Assembly: GCF_003867015.1 (NCBI RefSeq)
Contig: NZ_CP032548.1
Span: 310,001-374,000 of the forward strand
Reading direction: 5' to 3'
Length of the DNA: 64,000 bases
Source of the DNA: Tenacibaculum singaporense
GTDB lineage: Bacteria > Bacteroidota > Bacteroidia > Flavobacteriales > Flavobacteriaceae
A program made the position numbers and the translations under genes. The first letter of the stretch is position 1. Each line of letters starts with the position of its first letter. The notes below the pieces were generated by a model. The model was not told where the DNA came from. It made no database searches and saw only the letters and a list, made by a program, of their open reading frames with translations. Of the stretch, positions 7,929-17,298 are shown piece by piece.

Positions 7929-8801
7929 CTATTTCTTCTTTTTCATGGGACGCATCAAACCTTCTTGCGCTACCGAAGCTATTAGTTTACCATCTCTAGT
8001 ATAAATATTTCCACAAGCAAAACCTCTTGCACCATTAGTGTTTGGACTTTCTACCGAGAACAACATCCAATCATTAAAGTCAAAATCACGATAAAACCAC
8101 ATCGAGTGGTCTAAACTTGCCATTTGTGTGTTTCCAAAGTTAGCTACACTAGCATTTGGGTTTAAACAAGCGGTTAAAATATTATAGTCTGATATATACG
8201 TTAATATTTGCTGTTTAATTCCTAATGGTAAATCAGAAGCTTCTCCTTTTAATTTAAACCAAACATCAACTACTGGAGGTAAATCTTTTCTATCTAACGG
8301 ATTTACAATTTGTACAGGTTTAAAATCGATAGGGCGCTCAATACTTAAAAAGTCTTTCATTTTCTTTGGCAAGAAAGCTCCAAATTGATCTAACATATCT
8401 GTCCAACTTAACAACTCTTCTGGTTGTTTTAAATCTTTTTTTATCGGCATTTGATGCTCATACCCTTCTTCTTTTTTATGAAAAGAACAAGACAGAATAA
8501 AAATTGTTTTATCTTTTTGATGTGCTGTTACTCTACGTGTAGAAAAACTACCTCCATCACGAATAGTTTGCACATTATAAGTAATAGACAACTCCAAGTT
8601 TCCTGCTTCTAAAAAATACGAGTGCAACGAGTGTAAAATGCGTTCTTTAGGTGTTGTTCTATACGCTGCATTTAGTGCTTGTGCTAATACTTGACCTCCA
8701 AAAACATTTGGACTTCCTATATCTCTACTTACTCCATTAAAATTGCCTTCACCTAAGTCGTCAAGGGTAAGTATATTTAATAACTCTTGTGTGTTTTTCA
8801 T
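7929..8801 (-). CDS. tesB: Acyl-CoA thioesterase II
   Basis: A 290-residue double-hotdog thioesterase that hydrolyses acyl-CoA to free fatty acid and CoA in the cytoplasm. Conserved landmarks are VFGGQVLAQAL (33-43), HSLHSYFLEAG (58-67) and SLDHSMWFYRDF (229-240). The E. coli catalytic triad Asp204/Thr228/Gln278 maps one residue further on, at Asp205, Ser229 and Gln279, so Thr is replaced by the chemically similar Ser. The length matches TesB (286 aa). It lies 22 bases after the FemAB/GNAT-like gene on the same strand and is probably co-transcribed with it. Confidence 0.93.
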   Translation of the reverse strand: MKNTQELLNILTLDDLGEGNFNGVSRDIGSPNVFGGQVLAQALNAAYRTTPKERILHSLHSYFLEAGNLELSITYNVQTIRDGGSFSTRRVTAHQKDKTIFILSCSFHKKEEGYEHQMPIKKDLKQPEELLSWTDMLDQFGAFLPKKMKDFLSIERPIDFKPVQIVNPLDRKDLPPVVDVWFKLKGEASDLPLGIKQQILTYISDYNILTACLNPNASVANFGNTQMASLDHSMWFYRDFDFNDWMLFSVESPNTNGARGFACGNIYTRDGKLIASVAQEGLMRPMKKKK

Positions 8802-8823
8802 TTGTTACTATAATAAAGAGGAT

Positions 8824-10017
8824 TTAATTCTTTATATCTTTTATTTTAAAAGGCTTTATTAGCCTAAATTCTGTTGGTTGAATTCTATTCAAAAATAAAC
8901 TTAAAATACGATTTGGAATACTTTTTCTATGTCGTAGATAAATCGTTAAATCTTGTGGTACTGCTCCTACTGAACTTTTTATTTCACTTGCGGTTCTTCC
9001 AAAATTAATTGTTTTTAAATTACTATCAATTGCCAACGATATATAGTCATACAACATTCGTTGATAAACTGCATAGGCTCTATTAACTGTATAATCGATT
9101 CCTACAAAGTGTGCATCTAACGAGTTTTGATTTATCATTCCTGACAAGAAACCAACTAATTTATCTCCTAGCCAGTATACTTTTATAATATAATCATCCT
9201 TTAAATTTTCTTTTAAAGATGTATAGGTTTCAACATTAAAGTATCCAAGATTAAAGCTCGCCTTATTTGACACATTCTTATATAGTAACGTCATTTCGGG
9301 TAATAATTGCTTTAAAGACTCAATAGTTACGTCTTCCGTTCGTAAATCTGTACTTTTCTCTAAAGCTTTTTTTGCTTTTACTCTATACTTTGTTTTTAAA
9401 GCCTTTAAATAATCATCAAAAGTACCCCAATCACTATCTAATGTTAGTTTCATATTTGGATCTACATTGAATGAATTATACCCTACGCTATGTAATGCAT
9501 CAGTGATAAAGAGAGATTCATTCACAAAATCTTTGAGCATAAAAGCATCGATTGTTTCTTTTGAGATATCCTTCTCAAAAGCCACGATAGCTTCAGCAAG
9601 TTGTTTTACAATCTCTTTCTTATCTTGATTGGGTTTGATAAAAATTCCATGCTCCCCACTCACAAAAATATTACCACATGTAAGTATTTTAAAAGGTTTT
9701 TGGGAAGATGATAAATGTAATTTCCTCCCTATACATCGTATCCACTCTACAACCGACTGTAAATCGTTTTGAACACTATCTAAGTAAAAATCTACCAACT
9801 TAATGGTAGCAAAAGCTATCGCTTTTTGTTTTTCATCAAACAATAAAATATAAGAAAACTGTATTTGTTGATTGTTCTGTTCTAAAGCTTCTAAATATGC
9901 TGGCTGTAGATATAAATTATTGGTACATTGAAGTTCTTTCCAAACATTCTCAGGTATCTCCCTTACTGAAGAAAAGTAGTATATATTCGATGATTTTTTT
10001 TTACAGGATAAAATAAT
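8824..10017 (-). CDS. FemAB/GNAT-like acyltransferase-fold protein with a non-ATG start
   Basis: The GNAT-like core is plain: VYWLGDKLVGFLSGM, DAHFVGIDYTVNRAYAVYQRMLYDYI and NFGRTASEIKSSVGA. The donor and acceptor are unknown; flavobacterial relatives are annotated as GNAT or peptidoglycan-bridge-type transferases. A TTG at 9843 would give 339 residues, but the frame stays open to a stop at 10029-10027. The upstream part reads as real protein (YYFSSVREIPENVWKEL, NNLYLQPAYLEAL), like the usual N-terminus of the family. No ATG, GTG or TTG exists in that extension; ATT at 10017 or 10014 is taken as a provisional start. A 9-base A homopolymer at codons 7-9 could also hide an indel. It follows the membrane-protein gene by ~65 bases. 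Confidence 0.7.
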   Translation of the reverse strand: MILSCKKKSSNIYYFSSVREIPENVWKELQCTNNLYLQPAYLEALEQNNQQIQFSYILLFDEKQKAIAFATIKLVDFYLDSVQNDLQSVVEWIRCIGRKLHLSSSQKPFKILTCGNIFVSGEHGIFIKPNQDKKEIVKQLAEAIVAFEKDISKETIDAFMLKDFVNESLFITDALHSVGYNSFNVDPNMKLTLDSDWGTFDDYLKALKTKYRVKAKKALEKSTDLRTEDVTIESLKQLLPEMTLLYKNVSNKASFNLGYFNVETYTSLKENLKDDYIIKVYWLGDKLVGFLSGMINQNSLDAHFVGIDYTVNRAYAVYQRMLYDYISLAIDSNLKTINFGRTASEIKSSVGAVPQDLTIYLRHRKSIPNRILSLFLNRIQPTEFRLIKPFKIKDIKN

Positions 10018-10082
10018 GGTGGTTTTTTACGATTTGTATTTGTGTAAATTAATAAAAGTTTGTCAATTACCCTATAAATTAT

Positions 10083-11039
10083 TTAGACGACACCATTATT
10101 CCAAACAGGCACTTTTAAAAACCTACTTATTTTTACCATATCACTTAACAAATATTCTTTGTCTCCATGGTTTAATAAGTTATGACGTTCGCCCTTTTGT
10201 GTAACTAAATTTACCTCGTAACAATAGTAACCTCCTGACTTATTTCCTTCTACAAATTTTGACAATACTTGTAACGCATACACTTGTTGAAAAGGTATTA
10301 TCTCACCATCAACTAATACTTTTCTCTTTTTTGAGTTTAAAAGTGCTTTAGCTCCAAAAGAAAATAATAAGAAAACACCTATTAACAAAAAAGGACCTCC
10401 TGAGGTAAAAAACATTTTTCCTCCTTGCATAAAGGTTAATGACTCTTTTGAAAACTCAAAAAACTCTATATAAGACCAAGCCACATAATTTAATCCTATT
10501 AAAAAGAAACTCCAAGCCATAAACTTCATATAGGTACTCGAAGTAATTTTATATCCAAAAGCTGTTTTTCGTAAACGTTCACTTAAAAAATTACTTCCTG
10601 AACCTTTAACTGCACTCCATGAAATGTGTTGCCCAATAGCATCAGTTGTAAAGTCATCAAAAGAAAACTCTATTTGTTTATTACTAGATGATTTCTTCTT
10701 TCTTTGCGCCCAATAACTAGAACCAAACATACCAATAAACATAAAAGCTAATACCGCTAACATTCCTCCTGTTTTATAGTAAGTGTATCGCTCTCTTCCA
10801 ATACCTAACTTTTGAATTGGAACACTAATTTCAAGCCGTTTAATATTGTTTAAATCTCTTCTGGCAGGGTTTGTAAGCTGTTGTAACGAGTCTAGTTCCC
10901 GTACACTTTGCTGTACTTCAATTTCTCTTTTATGAAACGATTCATACATATTTTGAAATTGTGGAAGTGCTACAAAAATGAAAATTCCGATTGGAATTAT
11001 TGCAAAAAACCAAGAGCTATTGAGAGATACTTTTTTCAT
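10083..11039 (-). CDS. Integral membrane protein of unknown function
   Basis: I do not recognise the family. The 318 residues show an N-terminal membrane segment (~9-25), a predicted periplasmic helical part (~26-88), a second segment (~89-108), a soluble stretch (~110-168), and two more segments (~170-187 and ~213-232). The C-terminal ~80 residues (VLVDGEIIPFQQVYALQVLSK… and GYYCYEVNLVTQKGERHNL) look like a PH-like or bPH cytoplasmic domain, which would bind lipid or protein. It is the first gene of a probable leftward unit with the FemAB/GNAT-like gene and tesB. No enzyme motif is visible. Confidence 0.7.
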   Translation of the reverse strand: MKKVSLNSSWFFAIIPIGIFIFVALPQFQNMYESFHKREIEVQQSVRELDSLQQLTNPARRDLNNIKRLEISVPIQKLGIGRERYTYYKTGGMLAVLAFMFIGMFGSSYWAQRKKKSSSNKQIEFSFDDFTTDAIGQHISWSAVKGSGSNFLSERLRKTAFGYKITSSTYMKFMAWSFFLIGLNYVAWSYIEFFEFSKESLTFMQGGKMFFTSGGPFLLIGVFLLFSFGAKALLNSKKRKVLVDGEIIPFQQVYALQVLSKFVEGNKSGGYYCYEVNLVTQKGERHNLLNHGDKEYLLSDMVKISRFLKVPVWNNGVV

Positions 11040-11097
11040 ATTTTATTTTTTTGGGAAAGCAAATTTGAGAAAAGTTTTTGATTTTTTTACATAAAAA

Positions 11098-11122
11098 AAG
11101 CTTTTACCTAAGTGTAAAAGCT
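11098..11122 (-). terminator. Intrinsic terminator of the lipoprotein gene
   Basis: Stem AAGCTTTTAC/GTAAAAGCTT with a T-run on the minus strand, just after the 11148 stop. Confidence 0.8.
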
Positions 11123-11147
11123 TCTTAAATTGATACTATTTTTAGCA

Positions 11148-11600
11148 TTACTCACAAAAAGGAACCGTAAAAAAGCCTTCTACTGAGTTATCAGCACTTG
11201 AATTTGCTTTTATTTTTATGGTAACTTCATTATTTGTAAATCTTACAACCTCAGCAGCTCCTTGAAAGTAATTTAAAGGATTAGATCCTTTCTTATTAAA
11301 AACTACATTCACATTATCATAAGTTCCTAACTCTGCTTTCACATAAGTTGTAATTTCTAACTCATAGTCAAAAATATCAGAACTACAATCTGCTTGAATA
11401 TTGGTAACATGTACTGAAAATTCATTATTTCCAGACATAAATGCTTTTCCTCCTTCAGCCGTAAAACTTGTTCCAAATACTTTTCCTGATAATTTTGTGT
11501 TTGCAATTCCAGTTAGGTCATTATCGCTATCAGAACAGCTGCTCATTACTAGAGTTAGGCACATCAAAACCGCATAGCTAATTTTAAAAATCTTTTTCAT
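11148..11600 (-). CDS. Small lipoprotein of unknown function
   Basis: A 150-residue protein with a type II signal peptide, lipobox VMSSC and Cys22 followed by SDSDND; acidic residues after the cysteine are common in surface-exposed Bacteroidota lipoproteins. The rest is beta-rich with two cysteines (C76 region, and a C-terminal …FTVPFCE) that could form a disulfide. The pattern (LSGKVFGTSFTAEGGKAFMSG… and VEGFFTVPFC) resembles small lipoproteins with a lipocalin-like or DUF-type beta fold, but no function follows. It is bracketed by terminators and so is a single transcript. Confidence 0.75.
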   Translation of the reverse strand: MKKIFKISYAVLMCLTLVMSSCSDSDNDLTGIANTKLSGKVFGTSFTAEGGKAFMSGNNEFSVHVTNIQADCSSDIFDYELEITTYVKAELGTYDNVNVVFNKKGSNPLNYFQGAAEVVRFTNNEVTIKIKANSSADNSVEGFFTVPFCE

Positions 11601-11650
11601 TCGTTGAAATTTTAATTTGTTTTTACAAGCTGCGAATTTAGTTTAAAAAT

Positions 11651-11686
11651 AAAAGCCCACAAACAAATTAATTGCTTGTGGACTTT
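11651..11686 (-). terminator. Intrinsic terminator of leuS
   Basis: Imperfect 13-bp stem AAAGTCCACAAGCAA…TTTGTTTGTGGGCTTTT (minus strand) followed by T-rich DNA, right after the leuS stop. Confidence 0.8.
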
Positions 11687-11705
11687 CTATATTTATAAGG
11701 TTAGC

Positions 11706-14519
11706 TTACCCTACAATGTTTATGATTTTTCCTGGAACAATAATTACTTTTTTAGGTTCTCTTCCTTGTAATTGTTGTTGTGTTTTTTCATGTGCCATGA
11801 CCGTTTTTTCAATTTCGTCTTTGCTCATATCTAACGGTAATTCTAATGTAAAACGCATTTTTCCATTGAAAGAAACCGGATAGTTCTTAGAACTTTCAAC
11901 TAAATGCTTTTCTTCAAATTTTGGGAAAGCTACAGTTGAAATAGATTCGGTATGTCCTAACTGACTCCATAATTCTTCTGCAATATGTGGTGCATACGGA
12001 GAAATTAGCACTAATAATGGCTCTAATATTTCTCTCTTGTTACACTTTTGAGCAGTCAACTCGTTTACCGCAATCATAAAGGTAGAAACTGACGTATTGA
12101 ACGAGAAGTTCTCAATATCTTCTTCTACTTTTTTAATTGTTTTATGTAAGGTTTTTAACTCGTCTTTAGTTGGTTCTGCATCAGAAACGTTGATACCTTT
12201 TTCATCAGTAAACAATTTCCATAATTTCTTTAAGAAAGAATATACTCCTGAAATCCCTGATGTTTTCCATGGCTTTGTTTGCTCTAACGGACCTAAGAAC
12301 ATTTCAAATAAACGTAAACTATCCGCTCCGTATTCTTCACAAATATCATCTGGATTCACTACATTAAACCAACGTTTAGACATTTTCTCAACTTCTCTTC
12401 CTACTACATATTTTTCTTCCTCTAAGATAAATTCAGCATTTTCAAATTGAGGCTGCCATTTTTTAAGAGCTTCTAAATCCAGTTCATCTGATGTATTAAT
12501 CAATTTAACATCAACTCTCAATTCATCAGTTTCATACTCATCTTTCAACCCTTTTGAAACATATTTATCCGTCCCTGTTACTCTATAAACAATAGCAGAA
12601 GTTCCTAAGATCATTCCTTGGTTGATGAGTTTTTTAGCAAATTCATCCACAGGTAACAATCCTCTATCAAATAAGAATTTTTGCCAAAAACGTGCATATA
12701 ATAAATGCCCTGTAGCATGTTCAGAACCTCCAATATATAAATCTATTTGCTTCCAATAGTCAACCGCTTCTTTGCTTACAAATTCTCCTTCATTATTTGA
12801 ATCCATATAACGGTTAAAGTACCAAGAACTTCCTGCCCACCCTGGCATGGTGTTTAACTCTAATGGAAAAACAGTTTCATTATCTATTTCAGAGTTTTTC
12901 GTTACAGAATTAGTTTCTATGTTCCATGCCCACTCAGTTGAATTTCCTAATGGTGGTTTTCCATCTTCGGTAGGTAAATATTTCTCAACTTCTGGTAATA
13001 CGATTGGCAAATGCTTTGCATCAATCATTTGCGGCATTCCGTCTTTGTAGTATACTGGGAATGGTTCTCCCCAATAACGTTGACGACTAAATACTGCATC
13101 TCGTAAACGATAGTTTATCTTTCCGTAACCAAATCCACGTTTTTCCAATTCATAGATTACAGTTTTCATTCCTTTTTTATAATTCAAACCATCTAAAAAA
13201 TCAGAGTTTGCTAATTTAATTCCATCTTTAGCATCATTTGCTTTTTCAGAAATATCAACATCTGCAAAAATATTCGGAATCTCTAATCCGAAGTGTTTAG
13301 CAAAATCGTAATCACGTTGATCACCACATGGCACTGCCATAACTGCTCCTGTACCGTAGCTTGCTAATACGTAATCACCAATCCAAATAGGTATTTGTTT
13401 TCCTGTAAATGGATGTAATGCATACGCACCAGTAAACACTCCTGAAATAGTTTTTACATCTGCCATACGATCACGCTCAGAACGTTTTGCTGTAGCTTCA
13501 ACATAAGCTTCTACCGCTTCTTTTTGCTCAGCAGTTGTAATTTTCGCTACCAAGTCGTGCTCTGGAGCTAAGGTCATAAAAGACACTCCAAAAATAGTAT
13601 CAGGACGTGTCGTAAACACATCTATTTTAGCATCGTGTCCATCCACATCGAAAGAAACCATCGCTCCTTGCGAGCGACCAATCCAGTTGGTTTGAGAATC
13701 TTTTAATGGTTGTGGCCAATCGATATTTTGTAATCCGTCTAACAAACGTTGTGCATACGCAGAAATTCGCATAGACCATTGGGTCATTTTTTTACGCACT
13801 ACTGGATGCCCACCACGTTCTGAAACTCCGTTGACAATTTCATCGTTTGCTAATACTGTTCCTAGTGCCGGACACCAGTTTACTTCAGTATCAGATAAGA
13901 ATGTTAAACGGTATTGTAATAGTATTTCTTGTTGTTCTTTGTCAGAGAAGTTTTTCCATTCTTCTGCAGAAAACACCGTAATATCTTCATCAGAAACAGC
14001 ATTTACATTCGCGTTCCCTTCTGCTTCAAATTTAGCTACTAAGGTTGCAATACCTTCTGCTTTATCTGTGTCTTTATTATACCAAGAGTTGAACAATTGG
14101 ATAAAAATCCACTGTGTCCATTTGTAGTACTTAGGATCTGAAGTACGAACCTCGCGAGACCAATCGAATGAAAACCCAATATTGTCTAACTGACGACGGT
14201 AAGTTTTAATATTCGTTTCAGTAGTAATAGCTGGATGCTGTCCTGTTTGAATCGCATATTGTTCAGCAGGTAATCCAAAAGAATCATACCCTTGCGGATG
14301 CAATACATTAAACCCTTTATGACGCTTGTAACGTGCATAAATATCAGATGCGATATATCCTAACGGATGCCCTACGTGTAATCCTGCTCCTGATGGATAA
14401 GGAAACATATCTAACACATAATATTTTGGTTTATCAGAATTATTTTCAGCTTTAAATGTACCTTGATTTGCCCAGTACTTTTGCCACTTTTTTTCTATCT
14501 CTTGGTGATTGTATTGCAT
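11706..14519 (-). CDS. leuS: Leucyl-tRNA synthetase
   Basis: A class I aminoacyl-tRNA synthetase of 937 residues that charges tRNA-Leu. The HIGH-type motif is HVGH at 48-51 (PYPSGAGLHVGHPLGY) and the KMSKS-type motif is KMSKR at 712-716. A CP1 editing domain lies between (TRPDTIFGVSF, YGTGAVMAVPCGDQRDYDFA), followed by the anticodon-binding helices and the LeuRS C-terminal domain. It is somewhat longer than the E. coli enzyme (860), with an insertion before and after the catalytic core that is usual in Bacteroidota. Transcribed alone from a -7 element at 14545-14552. Confidence 0.98.
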   Translation of the reverse strand: MQYNHQEIEKKWQKYWANQGTFKAENNSDKPKYYVLDMFPYPSGAGLHVGHPLGYIASDIYARYKRHKGFNVLHPQGYDSFGLPAEQYAIQTGQHPAITTETNIKTYRRQLDNIGFSFDWSREVRTSDPKYYKWTQWIFIQLFNSWYNKDTDKAEGIATLVAKFEAEGNANVNAVSDEDITVFSAEEWKNFSDKEQQEILLQYRLTFLSDTEVNWCPALGTVLANDEIVNGVSERGGHPVVRKKMTQWSMRISAYAQRLLDGLQNIDWPQPLKDSQTNWIGRSQGAMVSFDVDGHDAKIDVFTTRPDTIFGVSFMTLAPEHDLVAKITTAEQKEAVEAYVEATAKRSERDRMADVKTISGVFTGAYALHPFTGKQIPIWIGDYVLASYGTGAVMAVPCGDQRDYDFAKHFGLEIPNIFADVDISEKANDAKDGIKLANSDFLDGLNYKKGMKTVIYELEKRGFGYGKINYRLRDAVFSRQRYWGEPFPVYYKDGMPQMIDAKHLPIVLPEVEKYLPTEDGKPPLGNSTEWAWNIETNSVTKNSEIDNETVFPLELNTMPGWAGSSWYFNRYMDSNNEGEFVSKEAVDYWKQIDLYIGGSEHATGHLLYARFWQKFLFDRGLLPVDEFAKKLINQGMILGTSAIVYRVTGTDKYVSKGLKDEYETDELRVDVKLINTSDELDLEALKKWQPQFENAEFILEEEKYVVGREVEKMSKRWFNVVNPDDICEEYGADSLRLFEMFLGPLEQTKPWKTSGISGVYSFLKKLWKLFTDEKGINVSDAEPTKDELKTLHKTIKKVEEDIENFSFNTSVSTFMIAVNELTAQKCNKREILEPLLVLISPYAPHIAEELWSQLGHTESISTVAFPKFEEKHLVESSKNYPVSFNGKMRFTLELPLDMSKDEIEKTVMAHEKTQQQLQGREPKKVIIVPGKIINIVG

Positions 14520-14544
14520 TTGTAATCGCTTGTTTTAAAGGATG

Positions 14545-14552
14545 CAAATTTA
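14545..14552 (-). promoter_or_regulatory. -7 promoter element of leuS
   Basis: TAAATTTG on the minus strand; start of transcription near 14541, giving a leader of ~20 nt. Confidence 0.6.
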
Positions 14553-14617
14553 CAGTTATTGTTGGTAAGTAAAAAGTTTAGTTCTTTTAATACTTTATAA
14601 AGGCTTAAATAAACAAA

Positions 14618-14650
14618 AAACCTCACAAGCATTTAAGCTTTGTAAGGTTT
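14618..14650 (-). terminator. Orphan minus-strand terminator-like hairpin upstream of leuS
   Basis: Stem AAACCTtACAAAGC…GCTTGTGAGGTTT read on the minus strand, followed by TTTTTGTTT. No minus-strand gene lies upstream of it, because the next gene to the right is on the plus strand. It may end a short leader or a small RNA, or be a relic. Confidence 0.5.
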
Positions 14651-14943
14651 AAAATTGAAATAAGAGAGTTTTTTATATTGTATGTAATGTTTGTTAAAAT
14701 TACTTTTAACGTTACTACACATCATAATTATTAAACGTTATATGCTTTTACTAATTCTTTTATTTGGTATTATTCGCAAAATATTAATTGAGTTATTATA
14801 AAAACTGAAAAATGTCCTTACTGCTTATTTTTGAGTAATAAGTGATTTCATTTCAATCTCTAAAACTGTTAACATAACTTCATTCGCTTCTTTTTTAACT
14901 AGTTCTATTTTTATAATTTAGGAAACTTAACAACTAACCTACT
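14651..14943. other. Intergenic region between leuS and a divergent gene
   Basis: A/T-rich with no ORF worth calling. A TAnnTTTG match, TATTTTTG at 14826-14833 on the plus strand, may drive the 14944 gene with a ~107-nt leader. Nothing else stands out. Confidence 0.4.
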
Positions 14944-15945
14944 ATGAACGAAACTATAACGGCTTTAGATATTAAAGAAAAAGTATCTACTTTACTTAAA
15001 GACTCTATTGAACAATCTGAAATTGAAAATTTAATAAACGAAATACATACTTACTTTAAAGAATTAACTCAACTCACTGGATTTGACAATCATATAGAGC
15101 ACTTAGCAGCTATAACAACTTCAAAAGGAAAAGCTTTAGGATTAAACCATGCTGCACAATGTTTGTTAGATTATAAACGAACTGTGAAGTTTTTAAAAGC
15201 TATGGTGATAGCGATTCAAGAAAAACAACAAAATCATCCTAATGAAACAATTCATGTTTTTTATGCTGGTTGCGGACCGTATGCTCCGTTTATTACTCTA
15301 ATTGCTCCGCTTTTTAGTCCTGAAGAAGTACAGTTTTCTTTACTAGAAATTAATGATAAGTCTCTAGAATATGCGAAAATCCTTATTAAAAAACTGGAGC
15401 TTTCTGATTATATAACAAATTACTATGCTGCTGATGCTGTTACTTTCAAAATTCCTGAAGCTAAAAAGTACCATATACTGTTTAGTGAAACATTAGATGC
15501 CTTGTTATACAGAGAGTGTTATGTTCCTATTTTATTTAATTTACTACCTCAACTATCAGAGGATATCGCTGTAATTCCAGAAAATGTGTTAATAAAAATG
15601 AGTTTATCAATTGACCCAATTGCTGATTCCAAGCACATAACTGAAGAAATTGACACTATTATTGATGTTAGGAAAGCCATCGCATTAAATACAATAGACA
15701 CAATAGCTCCTAGTCAACTTCCAAATAAAAAAATAGCTGTAAAATCGTTAAACATTGAACAGTACAATTACTTAATATTGGATACATTGGTACATGTTTA
15801 TGGTAATATTTGGCTAACAAGAAATGAGTCTTCTTTAACAATTCCTCTTGAAATGGGGATTGAGCATCCTTTTCACTTTAATTCAATTATTTACACTTAT
15901 CAAATGGATCCAAGCATTGAGCTAAAATACTCTTTAGAAAAGTAG
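14944..15945 (+). CDS. SAM-dependent methyltransferase-like protein
   Basis: A 333-residue protein. After ~100 helical residues comes a class I Rossmann methyltransferase core: motif I VFYAGCGPYAPF (~108-119), an acidic strand SLLEINDKSLEYA (~137-149) of the SAM-ribose type, and a motif II-like KYHILFSETLDALLY (~174-188). The FSETLD segment and the long beta-rich tail recall protein-arginine-methyltransferase-like folds, but the substrate cannot be told. No signal peptide. It stands alone between a long upstream spacer and a terminator at 15958-15983. Confidence 0.65.
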   Translation: MNETITALDIKEKVSTLLKDSIEQSEIENLINEIHTYFKELTQLTGFDNHIEHLAAITTSKGKALGLNHAAQCLLDYKRTVKFLKAMVIAIQEKQQNHPNETIHVFYAGCGPYAPFITLIAPLFSPEEVQFSLLEINDKSLEYAKILIKKLELSDYITNYYAADAVTFKIPEAKKYHILFSETLDALLYRECYVPILFNLLPQLSEDIAVIPENVLIKMSLSIDPIADSKHITEEIDTIIDVRKAIALNTIDTIAPSQLPNKKIAVKSLNIEQYNYLILDTLVHVYGNIWLTRNESSLTIPLEMGIEHPFHFNSIIYTYQMDPSIELKYSLEK

Positions 15946-15957
15946 ATACTGTTTAAT

Positions 15958-15983
15958 AAAAAACCTCTTTTGAGAGGTTTTTT
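15958..15983. terminator. Bidirectional intrinsic terminator
   Basis: AAAAAACCTCTTTTGAGAGGTTTTTT between convergent genes. Confidence 0.9.
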
Positions 15984-15989
15984 GTATTG

Positions 15990-16532
15990 TTAAAACTGAT
16001 ATCCAACAGAAATTTGAAAGGAACCATTTTTAATATCTGGATTTTCTTGAATAGCCGTTATTCCTAAATTATATCGTGTTTGCACAAATAAACCTTGTTT
16101 AAACTGGTAACCTAATCCAATATTTGCGCTCAAATCATAGTTTTCTAAATCTGGATCTAAGCTTCCACCATCATTTGTTTTTACAACATCATCTACTAAA
16201 AATGATATTTGAGGGCCTACCTCAAGAGAAAAACCATCAATAATATAATATTTAGCCATGACTGGTAACGAAATATAATCTATTTTTAATTTATTAGCAT
16301 CGTTTTCTGTACCCATTTGTGAGTACAAAACTTCTGGTTGAATAGAAAATGAATCTGATAACTTCAATTCCACTAATCCCCCTGCATGAAGTCCCAATTT
16401 CGAATCGGTATTTAAGTTATCCCCATGGATTGTAGCAACATTCAATCCTGCTTTAACTCCAAATTTAACTTGTTGTGCTTTAACTCCTGAAAATGCGATT
16501 ATACATAAAATCACAAGTACTGTTTTTTTCAT
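15990..16532 (-). CDS. Small outer-membrane beta-barrel protein (OMP_b-brl_2 / porin-family type)
   Basis: A 180-residue protein with a Sec signal peptide ending at FSGVKAQQ (~residue 20). The mature start VKFGVKAGLNVATI and the strands LGLHAGGLVELKLSDSFSIQPEVLYSQMG and IGLGYQFKQGLFVQTRYNLG are typical of the 8-stranded barrel family common in Bacteroidota; the last residues QISVGYQF form the aromatic-ending closing strand. Role unknown: structural or adhesive barrels of this type are not informative. Lies alone, with a terminator on each side. Confidence 0.85.
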   Translation of the reverse strand: MKKTVLVILCIIAFSGVKAQQVKFGVKAGLNVATIHGDNLNTDSKLGLHAGGLVELKLSDSFSIQPEVLYSQMGTENDANKLKIDYISLPVMAKYYIIDGFSLEVGPQISFLVDDVVKTNDGGSLDPDLENYDLSANIGLGYQFKQGLFVQTRYNLGITAIQENPDIKNGSFQISVGYQF

Positions 16533-16645
16533 AATAATAATTTTAATTTATATAGAGAAGCTTTGAAACAATCATCATGCCAACTTTCTTAAGATTTTGT
16601 TGAAGTTTTGGTTATCTTTTATTTGTAAACTTCAATATAACCCAC

Positions 16646-16677
16646 AAAAAAGCAGGCATCTAAAATGCCTGCTTTTT
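16646..16677 (-). terminator. Intrinsic terminator of the DUF2911 gene
   Basis: AGCAGGCAT-CTAAA-ATGCCTGCT flanked by A- and T-runs, 16 bases after the DUF2911 stop on the minus strand. Confidence 0.9.
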
Positions 16678-16693
16678 ATATATTTAATAGTAA

Positions 16694-17236
16694 TTATCCT
16701 TTTACAGGGACAGTAACAATAACGTTATCCCATCCGATATACATATTGAAAGTATCACCTTCTCCTTCAAAAACAATAGAAAAAGCTTCGATTGTTTCAT
16801 CTGATTTAGAAGTAGGAGCTGTAACTCTAGCTACATCTTCACTTTCACTATAAAAGTAAGACCCCCAAACATTTTTGGCTGTATTTAAAATAAGGGTCCA
16901 CTCTTTTTCTCCTGGAATGGTAAATAATGTATATGTTCCTGCTTTTACTTTTTTATCTCCAAAAGTTACATCTTTATAAAATGTAATTTCAGCTGCTTCG
17001 TTTGCTCCTGTTCTCCATACTTTTCCCATAGGAGCTAATTTTGATAACGATCTTCCTTTTAATTGTGGACGACTATAAACAACTTTTACTGTCTTATCTG
17101 AAATTCTGTAACTGCTTGGGTAAGCAGCTGCATCCATTGGACTTTTATCTAAGTTTGCGAATTTCTGAGCTGCTACTTCATTTGAAAACATTAGGGCTAC
17201 AGCAAATACAATAATTGATAAAATTGATTTTTTCAT
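16694..17236 (-). CDS. DUF2911 domain periplasmic protein
   Basis: A 180-residue protein with a signal peptide (cleaved near EVAAQ) and one DUF2911 domain: SPMDAAAYP, VVYSRPQLKGR, GKVWRTGANEAAEITFYKDV and AGTYTLFTIPGEKEWTLILN are its signatures. Function of the family is not known. An upstream TTG/ATG would add 13 residues (to 17275), but the -7 element at 17273-17280 shows that transcription begins near 17269, and the signal peptide fits the ATG at 17236. Confidence 0.88.
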   Translation of the reverse strand: MKKSILSIIVFAVALMFSNEVAAQKFANLDKSPMDAAAYPSSYRISDKTVKVVYSRPQLKGRSLSKLAPMGKVWRTGANEAAEITFYKDVTFGDKKVKAGTYTLFTIPGEKEWTLILNTAKNVWGSYFYSESEDVARVTAPTSKSDETIEAFSIVFEGEGDTFNMYIGWDNVIVTVPVKG

Positions 17237-17272
17237 GTTCTTCTTTTTAATTGTTAATTGAGGATTTGTCAC

Positions 17273-17280
17273 CAAAATTA
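17273..17280 (-). promoter_or_regulatory. -7 promoter element of the DUF2911 gene
   Basis: TAATTTTG on the minus strand, 37-44 bases before the ATG at 17236; it decides against the longer start. Confidence 0.6.
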
Positions 17281-17298
17281 AACATCCTTACACAAAAA

